Shown in pieces: positions 1 through 8,120 of a DNA stretch of 9,134 bases (its first letter is position 1; each line of letters begins with the position of its first letter). Location of the stretch: NCBI GenBank assembly GCA_947074245.1, contig CAMTOW010000056.1, positions 1-9,134 on the forward strand, given 5' to 3'. Both the position numbers and the translations under genes were made by a program. The notes beneath the pieces are model-generated. The model was not told where the DNA came from and ran no database searches. It saw nothing but the letters and a program-made list of their open reading frames with translations. The stretch comes from an uncultured Bacteroidales bacterium (GTDB lineage Bacteria; Bacteroidota; Bacteroidia; Bacteroidales; JAUNSR01).

Positions 1-3000
1 CTACTCCTGAAGTGCTTCCTGCAGAACGTTGGAGCGATTTGGAGCGTCTCAATCGGTGTTCTTCCCATCGTCGTATCGACGGGCGATCAAGTATGGGCAA
101 ATCGATGCCGCCAATGAGATTTTACGCACCGAAGTGTTGAGCAAACTGCAGCAACAGAGCGGTTCGTTGATGGTAGTGACTTATCCGGACGCATTGGCCG
201 AAAAGGTAGTTAAAGGGGAAACCCTGGAAAAACAAACCTTGAGCATTCGGGTGAATGAAAAGATCGATTCGACCTTCGTCGCTTCCGTCTTACACGAATA
301 TGGATTCGAGCGAGTGGACTATGTCTATGAACCGGGGCAATATTCGGTACGCGGAAGTATCCTCGACGTATTCTCTTTTTCGAATGAACTCCCCTATCGT
401 ATTGACTTTTTCGGGGATGAAGTGGAATCGATACGAACCTTTGAAGTAGATACGCAATTGTCGATTGAAAAGACAACAGAAATCCATATCGTATCAAATC
501 TATCGAAGGATGAAAATCAAGGAATCTCCTTGTTGGAGTTCATCACACCGGATGCGATCTTGGGTATTAAAGATATTCGCTGGGTCGCAGATCGGGTACA
601 AAGCATCACGGAAGAAGAGATTTCCGAACAGTTGCTGATTTCGGAAGAAGGAGATCTGGAGATCAAGAGCAAACTGATTGATCCGAAGACATTCAGAAAG
701 AGCCTGGTGCAGTTTGACCGGATTGAGTTCGGGCCTAAAAGTTACAGCGAATCACCTGCAAAAATTGAATTCCATACCTCGTTGCAACCGAGTTATCACA
801 AAAACTTCGAACTGGTGAGCAAATCATTCGGGGAATTCATTGAGAAGGGATATCAGATCTATATCCTCAGCGACAGCGAAAAACAGATTGAGCGCATCCG
901 AAACATCTTCGAAGATCGAGGAGACAAAATCGGCTTCACTCCTGTTTTGAAAACGATTCATGAGGGATTTACGGACGATGATATGAAATGCTGTTATTTT
1001 ACGGATCATCAATTATTCGACCGATACCATAAATATAATCTCAAAAGCGACCGTGCCCGTTCGGGTAAAATCGCATTGTCGCTGAAAGAGCTAAACCAAT
1101 TTGAAGTAGGCGATTACATCGTGCATATCGACCATGGAGTCGGTAAGTTCGGCGGATTGATCCGCACACCGCATAACGGAAAAATGCAAGAGGTCGTCAA
1201 ACTAATCTATCAGAATGACGATATCTTATTCGTAAGCATCCATGCTTTGCACAAACTCGCCAAATATCGCGGCAAAGAGGGCCAACCGCCTCGCGTCAAC
1301 AAACTGGGTACGGGAGCTTGGGAAAAAATGAAGAATAAGACCAAGAGCAAGATGAAAGACATCGCGCGAGATCTTATTCTATTGTATGCCAAGCGAAAAG
1401 ATGACAAAGGATTCTCTTTTTCGCCCGACTCTTATTTGCAGCAAGAACTTGAAGCTTCATTTATTTATGAAGACACACCGGACCAGCTAACGACAACAAT
1501 CGACGTCAAAAAAGACATGGAGCGGGAACGCCCTATGGACCGACTGATTTGTGGCGACGTAGGATTCGGAAAAACAGAAATCGCCATTCGTGCGGCTTTC
1601 AAGGCCGTGACCGACGGAAAACAGGTAGCGGTATTGGTACCAACAACCGTTTTGGCCTATCAACATTTCAAAACCTTCGCGGAACGACTGAAAGAACTGC
1701 CCGTGAAAGTAGATTATCTAACACGAGCCCGAAAACCTTCGGAGGTAAAAGCACTTCTGAAATCGATGGCAGAGGGAGGAACGGACATCGTAATCGGTAC
1801 ACATAAGTTGATCGGTAAAGACGTAAAATTCAAGGATCTGGGATTATTGATCATCGATGAAGAACAGAAATTTGGCGTAGCGGTGAAAGAGAAACTGAAA
1901 CAGATGAAAACCAACGTGGATACGCTAACGATGACCGCGACTCCGATCCCGAGAACGCTCCAGTTCTCGCTGATGGGAGCCCGAGACCTGTCGGTGATCG
2001 CAACTCCTCCACCGAACCGATATCCGATTCAGACCGAAGTGCATCGTTTTGACGAAGACATCATTCGAGAAGCGATCAACTTTGAGATCAGCCGTAACGG
2101 ACAGGTATTTTTCATCAATAACCGCGTACAGCAACTCGACGAACTGAAATCGCTTATCGAACGGCTCGTCCCCGACGCACGCGTGGCGACCGGACACGGA
2201 CAGATGGATCCGGATACGCTCGAAAAACGGATCATCGACTTTTCGAACCATGAATATGACGTATTGATCGCGACAACGATCATCGAAGCGGGAATCGATA
2301 TTCCGAATGCGAACACGATCATCATCAATAACGCTCAGAATTTCGGATTGAGCGAATTGCATCAGTTGCGTGGTCGCGTAGGACGAAGTAATAAAAAGGC
2401 ATTCTGCTATCTGCTTGCCCCACCACTCCACTCATTGAGTACGGAAGCAAGAAGAAGACTTCAGGCAATCGAAAACTTCGCGGAATTGGGAAGCGGAATC
2501 CATATCGCCATGCAGGATCTGGACATACGCGGAGCGGGAAATCTGCTTGGAGGCGAACAGAGCGGATTTATCGCCGATCTGGGATATGAAACTTATCAAA
2601 AGATCTTGAAAGAAGCGGTAGATGAATTGAAGAACGACGAATTTTTCGACCTATATAATAATGAGGAAAACCAAGAGGAAGCGGGCAGCAAAACCTGGAT
2701 CAACGATACGGTGATCGAATCGGATATGGAATTGCTTTTCCCTTCGGATTATATACCGAGTTCGTCGGAACGCATTGCCCTTTACAAAGAGTTGGACAAC
2801 ATGGAGCGGGAAACGGATATTCGAATGTTTATCTCCCGCCTGCGAGACCGATTCGGGCAGATCCCACAGGAGGGAATGGAATTGATCCGGATCGTTAGTC
2901 TGCGCAGACTGGGGCGTGAACTAGGGTTTGAAAAGATCAATCTGAAACAAGGAAAGATGTATCTGTATTTCATCAACGACGAACGTTCGCCTTATTTCCA

Positions 3001-3163
3001 GTCGGAACCGTTCGGTCAGGTATTGAACTATATGCAGCAACATCCGCGAATCTGCCAGTTGCGTGAAGTAAAAGGAAAACGCTCAATGGTGATCAATCAC
3101 ATCGACACAGTTGAGCAAGCCGTAACGATATTGAACGAAATGAAAACCGGAGCATCGGCATAA
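1..3163 (+). CDS. mfd: Transcription-repair coupling factor Mfd, 5' end missing and frame broken near the left edge
   Basis: Mfd is a DNA translocase that removes stalled RNA polymerase from lesions and recruits the UvrABC excision machinery. Counting from the TTG at 29 (residue 1 of 1044), the UvrB-like N-terminal region covers roughly 1-340. The RNA polymerase-interaction domain is near 350-415 (VGDYIVHIDHGVGKFGGL). The helicase core has Walker A GDVGFGKT at 509-516, DEEQ at 610-613, TATPIPRT at 636-643 and QLRGRVGR at 779-786. The C-terminal TRCF domain lies around 900-1010. The TTG at 29 is unlikely to be the true start. Homology begins inside the UvrB-like module (VFFPSSYRR at 10-18), and Bacteroidota Mfd proteins are usually about 1,100-1,130 aa, so about 80 residues are missing. 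The Mfd frame is closed by TGA at 8-10, while the frame with codons at 3, 6, 9 is open there and reads SDLERL, which suggests a frameshift. The 3' end is intact (TAA 3161-3163) and is followed by a terminator. Identity is very secure; intactness is not. Confidence 0.96.
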
Positions 3164-3186
3164 CCGATCGTTCCGATTGAAACTAG

Positions 3187-3229
3187 TCCACTTTCCGTAT
3201 CCAAAACAGATGCAGAAAGTGGATTTTTT
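3187..3229 (+). terminator. Rho-independent terminator of mfd
   Basis: A 9-bp perfect stem pairs TCCACTTTC (3187-3195) with GAAAGTGGA (3215-3223). After a C-A mismatch it is extended by four more pairs (3197-3200 with 3210-3213, one of them G-U), leaving a loop of about 9 nt. TTTTTT follows directly at 3224-3229. It begins 24 nt after the mfd stop codon, as expected for an intrinsic terminator of that gene. Confidence 0.88.
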
Positions 3230-3278
3230 CATAAAATCGCATCGCGTTAATTACCGGAAAACGTATTATTTAATTCGT

Positions 3279-3366
3279 CAGGCAGGAAATCAAAAACCAT
3301 CAGGCAGAAAAAAGAAAAAAGTCAGGCAGGAAATTTGAAAAGTACAGGCAGAAAAACGGCTCTTAA
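3279..3366. repeat. Four-unit tandem array with exact 22-bp period, core CAGGCAG(G/A)AAA
   Basis: CAGGCAG begins at 3279, 3301, 3323 and 3345, which is exactly 22 bp apart each time. Units 1 and 3 continue as GAAAT, and units 2 and 4 continue as AAAAA. The array can therefore also be read as two copies of a 44-bp A-B unit. The remaining 10-11 bp of each unit is A-rich and not conserved. The array lies between the mfd terminator (ending 3229) and the bidirectional terminator (starting 3389), so it is probably little transcribed. Two helical turns per unit would place every core on the same DNA face, which suits a protein-binding site. It could equally be an inert, slippage-generated or interspersed genomic repeat. 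No function is assigned. Confidence 0.85.
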
Positions 3367-3388
3367 CCTACTGATTATCAACATGCAT

Positions 3389-3441
3389 AAAAAACGGGAT
3401 CTGAAGCATCAATTGAATTGATATTTCAGATCCCGTTTTTT
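3389..3441. terminator. Bidirectional intrinsic terminator between convergent mfd and the MFS gene
   Basis: AAAAAACGGGATCTGAA (3389-3405) is perfectly complementary to TTCAGATCCCGTTTTTT (3425-3441). After a G-U pair and one mismatch the helix continues with five more pairs (3408-3412 with 3418-3422) to a 5-nt loop. The A-run on one arm and the T-run on the other give a U-tract in either direction. It lies 16 nt beyond the stop codon of the - strand transporter gene (3458-3460) and is a second barrier for readthrough from mfd. Confidence 0.9.
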
Positions 3442-3457
3442 TGTTTAAAATGAACTA

Positions 3458-4702
3458 TCAGATAGAACTTTTACCATTGAAGATGATCTTACGCTGGAAG
3501 ATGAAGGCGAAGAACGCAACGCCGAACGCCATAATCATATTGACAACAAATGGGAAAAGCTGATTGTGGTTGTGGAATATGATTTCAAAGAAATCGAGAA
3601 TAAACGGACACGCTAATACACCTATATAATTGGTAGACATCGTGAAAGCCAAAGCAAAAATCGCTTTCTCGGGACGCGCCGCCAATGTGGTCTTATCATA
3701 AATCAACGGTTGAGCCATTCCGTATCCGAAACCTACCAAGAAAACGCCAACCGCAATCAAGAAGAAAACTTTGAATAGAATGATACAGAGCAATCCGAGA
3801 CCAATGAGTATGAAACTCAAAAAGATCATATAATTATTCAGGACTCGTATGATCGGATTGATAAAGAAACCCGGCAACATGATGGCCACAAAGAAAATCG
3901 AGATCAACGTACCCGTATAAGAGCTATCGAGGTTGTAGTGCTGAATAACGAAAGGGAGATTGTATGAAATAATGATCGCAATATAGGTAGCAAAGAAATA
4001 AACTACGTTGATTCCGAAAAGCATCCCTTTATTAATTGATTCATTGGGCTTAACATAAGGAGAAGGCTTATCCGCGGTCTGCGTTTTCGACAGATCATTG
4101 ATATTGGTTGCTTCTGCTCCTTCTTTAGATAGATATTTGGTTCGCAAGAAATTGGTCAAAATCAATGCAAAAACCGGGATGAAATATACGATAAAGGGAT
4201 AATGCCAATTTTTATCGGCTAACCATCCGGCAAAAAACGTAGCCAAAACCAAAGAGAGATTCGTTATGGCAGAACTCAACCCCAATTGCTTGGTACGATA
4301 TTTGCCCACAAAAAATTCTGCAATCAAACCGGTGGAAAGAGGGATGATCATACCCGCACCGACACCCAGCAAACAGCTGATAAGGATCAAAGCGGTCATC
4401 GTAGTGGCAAAGAAATAAAGTATTCCGCTAACGAGGAATATCACCAACCCGATAAACAGAAGTAATAGTTTGTTTTTACTTTCACTAAGCTTACCCGAAA
4501 GAAGCACAAAAGGAATGATCAACAAGGAGGGTAAGGAGGTTAGCATCTGGATTTCCAAATCGGACGTGTGGGGAAAAATCTTATCCAGATCTCCCAAAAT
4601 AGGCGAAACCGCCAACCCAGGCAAAGAGGTGACCGCAGAAATCGACCATATACCTAAAAGGGTCAGTAGAGGTATCGTGCCTTTACCAGTATTAATTTTC
4701 AT
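3458..4702 (-). CDS. MFS transporter, 12-helix, substrate unknown
   Basis: This is a 414-residue inner-membrane protein with the hydrophobic pattern of a major facilitator superfamily carrier. Six helices lie in the first ~190 residues, a hydrophilic cytoplasmic loop covers about 188-226 (Lys/Glu/Thr-rich), and six more helices follow. Motif A between helices 2 and 3 is seen at 70-80 (GKLSESKNKLL). Its usual Asp-Arg-x-Gly-Arg core is replaced by Glu-Ser-Lys-Asn-Lys, so it is degenerate but correctly placed. The length is typical of drug/metabolite-type MFS proteins. The start ATG (complement of 4700-4702) opens directly onto the divergent AT-rich region, with no clear Shine-Dalgarno sequence, which is usual in Bacteroidota. 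The gene is divergent from the decarboxylase operon and shares its upstream region, so it may export a decarboxylation product or import a substrate. That link is inferred from position only. Confidence 0.9.
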   Translation of the reverse strand: MKINTGKGTIPLLTLLGIWSISAVTSLPGLAVSPILGDLDKIFPHTSDLEIQMLTSLPSLLIIPFVLLSGKLSESKNKLLLLFIGLVIFLVSGILYFFATTMTALILISCLLGVGAGMIIPLSTGLIAEFFVGKYRTKQLGLSSAITNLSLVLATFFAGWLADKNWHYPFIVYFIPVFALILTNFLRTKYLSKEGAEATNINDLSKTQTADKPSPYVKPNESINKGMLFGINVVYFFATYIAIIISYNLPFVIQHYNLDSSYTGTLISIFFVAIMLPGFFINPIIRVLNNYMIFLSFILIGLGLLCIILFKVFFLIAVGVFLVGFGYGMAQPLIYDKTTLAARPEKAIFALAFTMSTNYIGVLACPFILDFFEIIFHNHNQLFPFVVNMIMAFGVAFFAFIFQRKIIFNGKSSI

Positions 4703-5155
4703 AATTAATATCTTATATAATATGTTATTACTATCTTTTTGTAAAACAGCATTTCTTTATTATTGTTGACAAGATTAGAAATTATTAAATATTTAGAAGT
4801 TGCACTTACAACCTTATTATTCGAAGATGAAAAACTCTTTCCGAAAAAAGCTTCTTCCACACAGCTAACACCCTAGTTATCAAAACACATTCTTCATAAC
4901 AGATCTTTATACATCCAGAATACATCACGTATCATCCAGCTAAAAAACAAATCGTTAAATATCTGATATACTACTACTTAAATGGATTTCAAAATTACAA
5001 TTTCATTATAATTTTATTTACACAACCTTTTTAAACATAAAAAACCTTATTGGTTATTTTTTTAAAATAATAATTATCAAATCTGACGAACCATTTCAAT
5101 GAAGGTACTGTTATAGGGGTATAACTTTTATCCAATTTAAATAGGAATATTACTT
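4703..5155. promoter_or_regulatory. Divergent AT-rich intergenic region upstream of the MFS and decarboxylase genes
   Basis: These 453 bp contain no convincing gene and are much richer in A+T than the flanking coding DNA. They must carry the promoters of both divergent units. I looked for the Bacteroidota pair (TTTG near -33, TAnnTTTG near -7). The only exact -7 match is on the - strand at 4990-4997 (CAAAATTA on +), about 290 bp from the MFS start and without a well-spaced -33 partner. On the + strand TAACTTTT at 5122-5129 is one base off. A weak hairpin AACC/GGTT (5043-5046 with 5052-5055) precedes a T-run. The long leader before 5156 leaves room for a regulated 5' UTR. No known riboswitch was recognised. 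Confidence 0.55.
5110..5125. promoter_or_regulatory. Perfect inverted repeat GTTATA-GGGG-TATAAC, possible operator or leader hairpin
   Basis: GTTATA (5110-5115) and TATAAC (5120-5125) are perfect reverse complements around GGGG. The element ends 30 nt before the ATG of the PLP decarboxylase. It could be a small operator or, if transcribed, a weak 6-bp hairpin upstream of the ribosome binding region. Being AT-rich and short, it could also arise by chance in such DNA. Confidence 0.35.
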
Positions 5156-6907
5156 ATGGCAACAAAACAATCGGGAGACCAAATCTGGAAAGATAATGGT
5201 CAGATCAAAGAAGATGCTCCAAGATGGGCAACGTATCGTCAGAGAATGAATGAAGAGTTTCCATCACCATTCCGAGGCAAAACCGATCCATTAGCACAAA
5301 ACATGATGAAAGCTGTTTCAATGATCGACGCATTGAAACCTGAAGAAGGGGGTCCGGCTTATTTAGGTCAGAACTCAGCTCTTAGTTACACCTACCCGGA
5401 AATCAAGAATAAAGAGATCAATTTCAAATCTCAATCTTTGGATGAAGTAATCGCCGATACGGTGAAACTATTCGAAGGTATGCCGAATGTATCCAGTCCG
5501 CTTACGATGTCGAACGTATGGCCACAGCCGAACGTAGCAAGTATCATCGCTTCTACCCTGCCGCTGATCTATATGCCGAACATCATCGAAGGGGAATATG
5601 CATGGAACGTACATAAAGCCGAACTTGAAAGCGCGGGTATGATCGCCAATCTATTCGGATGGGCTCCAACCAAAGCAGGTTGCGTTTACACATACGGCGG
5701 TAGCGGTTGCTGGTTCTACGCATTGAAATACGCATTGACAAGAGTATTGCCGAATTCACGCGACAAAGGTATCCGTACGGACGGTAAGGTGATCGTTTCA
5801 TCTCAGGCTCACTATTGCCGCATGAACGCTACCGACTGGACTGGTTTGGGTATGGACAACATCGTAGTGATTCCGACCGATCCGGAAACCAATAAAATGG
5901 ACTTGAACTGTCTGGAAGCCAAATTGAAAGAGTTGCGCGATCAGAAAATTCCGGTGATCGAGGTGGTATGTACTATGGGTACAACAGACGCCAGCGTATT
6001 CGATCCGATCGGAAAAGTAAGAGATCTACTTGACAAGTATCCGAATCCGGAAGGATATGGTAAAGCATTGCTTTACGCAGACTCGGTAGCAGGATGGTCT
6101 TGGAAATGTTTCGATCAATATGACTTCGACGCAAATCCAATGGAATTCTCTAACGATATCAAAGATATCCTTAAGAAAAACCTGAAAGAGATCAAAGATA
6201 TCCATTACGCAGACGCGGTAGGTATCGACTTCCATAAATTCGGCTTCGCACCTTATACGAGCAGTTGTTTCGTTTACAAAGATTCAGCAGAATTCGAATC
6301 AATCATGCGCCGAGGCAGTTACGCATATCTACAAGAAGTAACTCCATACAATCCGATGTATTATACATTGGAGGTATCTCGTAGCGGTGCCGGTTCGCTT
6401 GCAGGATGGGCAACTATGAAATATTTCGGTATTGAAGGATTCCAGGCTGTATTGGGAGGTATCCTAGAGGTACGTTGCTATATGGACTCGTTGGTAAACG
6501 AACAACCGGAAATGGTGATGGCAGACCCGAACAATACCGGTTTCATCACTCTATTCCGCGTATATCCGAAAGGTGTAGACGCAAAAGCTCAATTCGACAA
6601 AGAACTGAACAACGCATCGCATCGTGACGAACTGATTCGCTATAATAATTTCACGGAAGCCATTGGTGAAAAATTATTTGACTGGTATATCTCCGGTAAA
6701 AAAATCAACGGAAAATTCACTCCGCATATGGCATACAGCACCGGTTTCAGAACCGCATCTTGGAATGAACAAGGTAAAGACGCCGAAGGTTATGTATATG
6801 CTCTGAAAACTTATCCGATGAACGTATTCGTAACTCCTGAAGTTATGAAGCATACGATCGACTGTGTGCTTGCAGCACGCGATGAAGTTGAAAAAGAACT
6901 ATCCTAA
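5156..6907 (+). CDS. PLP-dependent group II amino acid decarboxylase (tyrosine/glutamate decarboxylase-like)
   Basis: This is a 583-residue fold-type I PLP enzyme, predicted cytosolic, that would turn an L-amino acid into its amine plus CO2. Visible landmarks are the phosphate-binding Gly-rich turn GGSGCW at 181-186, the PLP-stacking His219 in SSQAHY, GTTDASVFDP at 275-284, Asp309 (pyridine-nitrogen partner) in YADSVAG, and the Schiff-base Lys361 in DFHKFGFAPY (358-367). The spacing of about 50 residues between Asp309 and Lys361, the motif HKFGFAPYTSS and the length (longer than the ~470 aa of GadB) recall Enterococcus-type tyrosine decarboxylase more than GadB; the motif also resembles sphingosine-phosphate lyase. 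The usual GGT/S-x-A/S-N turn is changed, so the substrate is not predictable. AGGA at 5143-5146 is suitably placed before the ATG at 5156. It is the first gene of an apparent operon, with the next gene 41 nt downstream. The family call is strong; the substrate is unknown. Confidence 0.92.
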   Translation: MATKQSGDQIWKDNGQIKEDAPRWATYRQRMNEEFPSPFRGKTDPLAQNMMKAVSMIDALKPEEGGPAYLGQNSALSYTYPEIKNKEINFKSQSLDEVIADTVKLFEGMPNVSSPLTMSNVWPQPNVASIIASTLPLIYMPNIIEGEYAWNVHKAELESAGMIANLFGWAPTKAGCVYTYGGSGCWFYALKYALTRVLPNSRDKGIRTDGKVIVSSQAHYCRMNATDWTGLGMDNIVVIPTDPETNKMDLNCLEAKLKELRDQKIPVIEVVCTMGTTDASVFDPIGKVRDLLDKYPNPEGYGKALLYADSVAGWSWKCFDQYDFDANPMEFSNDIKDILKKNLKEIKDIHYADAVGIDFHKFGFAPYTSSCFVYKDSAEFESIMRRGSYAYLQEVTPYNPMYYTLEVSRSGAGSLAGWATMKYFGIEGFQAVLGGILEVRCYMDSLVNEQPEMVMADPNNTGFITLFRVYPKGVDAKAQFDKELNNASHRDELIRYNNFTEAIGEKLFDWYISGKKINGKFTPHMAYSTGFRTASWNEQGKDAEGYVYALKTYPMNVFVTPEVMKHTIDCVLAARDEVEKELS

Positions 6908-6948
6908 TTTATAAAAAACTTATTTCCTAAACCTTAATTTCATTTATT

Positions 6949-8094
6949 ATGAGTACTAAAAATTATGCTCCGATTGTACAGGAGTTGATGGATTTGATCG
7001 CAAAAAACGGTTGGCAAAGCAAATTTGAAGAAGCTTTCAAAAAAGCGAAATCATATAATATCGTAGAGATGGAAAACATGAAAACTCTCGATGATTATTT
7101 TGATTGGGTGAATGCACAGCTAAAATGGATTCCTACTGAAACTGAAGATGGTAGAGCCGCTTACAGACATGTATGTCAATTCTACTTCGTACTAGACCAG
7201 AGCCCGGTATTGGAACTTCAGAATAAAGTAACTCCACATGACAAAATGCAACCGTTGACTCCACTATCCGACTGGATGGTACGTTACGTAAAAGAACTCG
7301 GAGCATGGCTTGACACACCGGAATCACTTACTCCTGAATCTGAAAAATCATTCTATGACACTCCAGTTTATAACATGGATGAATATGATCGTCCACGCGG
7401 AGGTTGGAAAACATTCAATGAACTGTTCGCTCGTCGCGTAAAACCGGGATATCGTCCGATCGCAGCACAAACAGATCCGACCATCATCGTATCGCCTGCC
7501 GACTCGGTATTTGACGGACAATGGGAAATCAGAGCTAACTCGCATGTTAACATCAAAGGTATCGATTGGAAAATCGAAGAACTTCTTGAAGGAAGCCCAT
7601 ACAAAGATCGTTTCAAAGGCGGTATCTGGTGTCATGCATTCCTAAATACAACTGACTATCACCGTGAACACGCTCCGGTAGCGGGTAAAGTGGTAGAAGC
7701 ACGTAACATCCCAGGATGCGTTTACCTACAGGTAGTACCTCAGGATCTGCCATGTCAGGAAGGCAAGAAAACTCTTGCTATGAAACGTACATTCGATGCT
7801 CCAGACGATCCGGGTTATCAATTCATGCAAGCACGCGGTTTGGTGATTATCGAATCTGAAATCGGTTTGGTAGCCGTATTACCAATGGGTATGGCTCAGG
7901 TATCATCGGTAGTAATTACTTGTGAAGAGGGACAAACTCTTCAGAAAGGTGATGAGATCTCATACTTCCAATTTGGCGGTTCAGACATCGTGATGGTATT
8001 CGAACGCGCAAGCAACGTATGTATACTTGCACAACAGGGTGTTCACCACTGTGTAGGTAGAGCTATTGCAAAAGCATATCCGATGAACAAATAA
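6949..8094 (+). CDS. Pyruvoyl-dependent decarboxylase, PSD superfamily, PsiD-like soluble amino acid decarboxylase
   Basis: This 381-residue proenzyme belongs to the phosphatidylserine decarboxylase (PSD) superfamily. The self-cleavage site is FGGS at 342-345: chain breakage between Gly344 and Ser345 would turn Ser345 into the pyruvoyl group and leave a 37-residue alpha chain. The Asp/His set is present as SPAD (Asp185) and DYHREH (His238, His241), and FNELFARRVKPGYRPI (156-171) is the family's pre-core motif. There is no transmembrane or signal segment. An N-terminal extension of about 150 residues, containing WMVRYVKELGAWLDTPES, resembles the PSDC region of fungal PsiD (L-tryptophan decarboxylase). 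HAFLNTTDYHREHAP and IGLVAVLPMGM also follow PsiD closely as I remember it. I therefore favour an amino acid decarboxylase over a membrane lipid enzyme; automatic annotation would probably say phosphatidylserine decarboxylase. The start ATG has an AT-rich leader without Shine-Dalgarno. It is co-directional with, and 41 nt after, the PLP decarboxylase. Confidence 0.9.
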   Translation: MSTKNYAPIVQELMDLIAKNGWQSKFEEAFKKAKSYNIVEMENMKTLDDYFDWVNAQLKWIPTETEDGRAAYRHVCQFYFVLDQSPVLELQNKVTPHDKMQPLTPLSDWMVRYVKELGAWLDTPESLTPESEKSFYDTPVYNMDEYDRPRGGWKTFNELFARRVKPGYRPIAAQTDPTIIVSPADSVFDGQWEIRANSHVNIKGIDWKIEELLEGSPYKDRFKGGIWCHAFLNTTDYHREHAPVAGKVVEARNIPGCVYLQVVPQDLPCQEGKKTLAMKRTFDAPDDPGYQFMQARGLVIIESEIGLVAVLPMGMAQVSSVVITCEEGQTLQKGDEISYFQFGGSDIVMVFERASNVCILAQQGVHHCVGRAIAKAYPMNK

Positions 8095-8120
8095 ACGGAT
8101 GCACCTGAAATAAAACAACA

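Noticed and set aside
29..31. TTG at 29 as the true mfd start
   Set aside because: The conserved UvrB-like domain is already under way at this point and about 80 residues of the family are missing upstream. The TTG is simply the first usable start codon after the in-frame TGA.
1925..2431. 168-codon open frame on the - strand inside mfd
   Set aside because: It is antisense to the conserved helicase core of Mfd, and the sequence is Arg/Ser/His/Asp-rich without any domain. It is a shadow of strongly constrained + strand codons, as are the other antisense frames within mfd and both decarboxylases.
3279..3366. Possible CRISPR array
   Set aside because: The conserved core is only about 11 bp and the intervening stretches are 10-11 bp and A-rich. 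That is far too short for CRISPR repeats and spacers, and no cas genes are nearby.
4470..4769. 99-codon + strand frame overlapping the start of the MFS gene
   Set aside because: It is antisense to the first helices of the transporter and shows no recognisable domain. It is a coding-strand shadow.
4766..4794. TTGACA (4766-4771) with an AT-rich hexamer 17 bp downstream, sigma70-like promoter on the + strand
   Set aside because: The primary sigma factor of Bacteroidota does not use the TTGACA/TATAAT pair, and the site lies almost 400 bp from the decarboxylase start in very AT-rich DNA.
4827..4868. 13-codon frame in the divergent spacer (MKNSFRKKLLPHS), possible leader peptide
   Set aside because: It has no Shine-Dalgarno sequence, no run of a regulatory amino acid and no terminator-antiterminator pair after it. 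Chance is enough to explain it.
5043..5062. AACC/GGTT hairpin followed by a T-run as a leader attenuator
   Set aside because: The stem is only 4 bp with a bulge before the T-run, in DNA where A and T runs are common. It is too weak to call.
6949..8094. Canonical phosphatidylserine decarboxylase of phospholipid synthesis
   Set aside because: There is no membrane segment, the N-terminal extension is PsiD-like, the cleavage motif is FGGS, and the neighbours are amino acid metabolism genes. Not excluded completely, so it is kept as the alternative in the findings.
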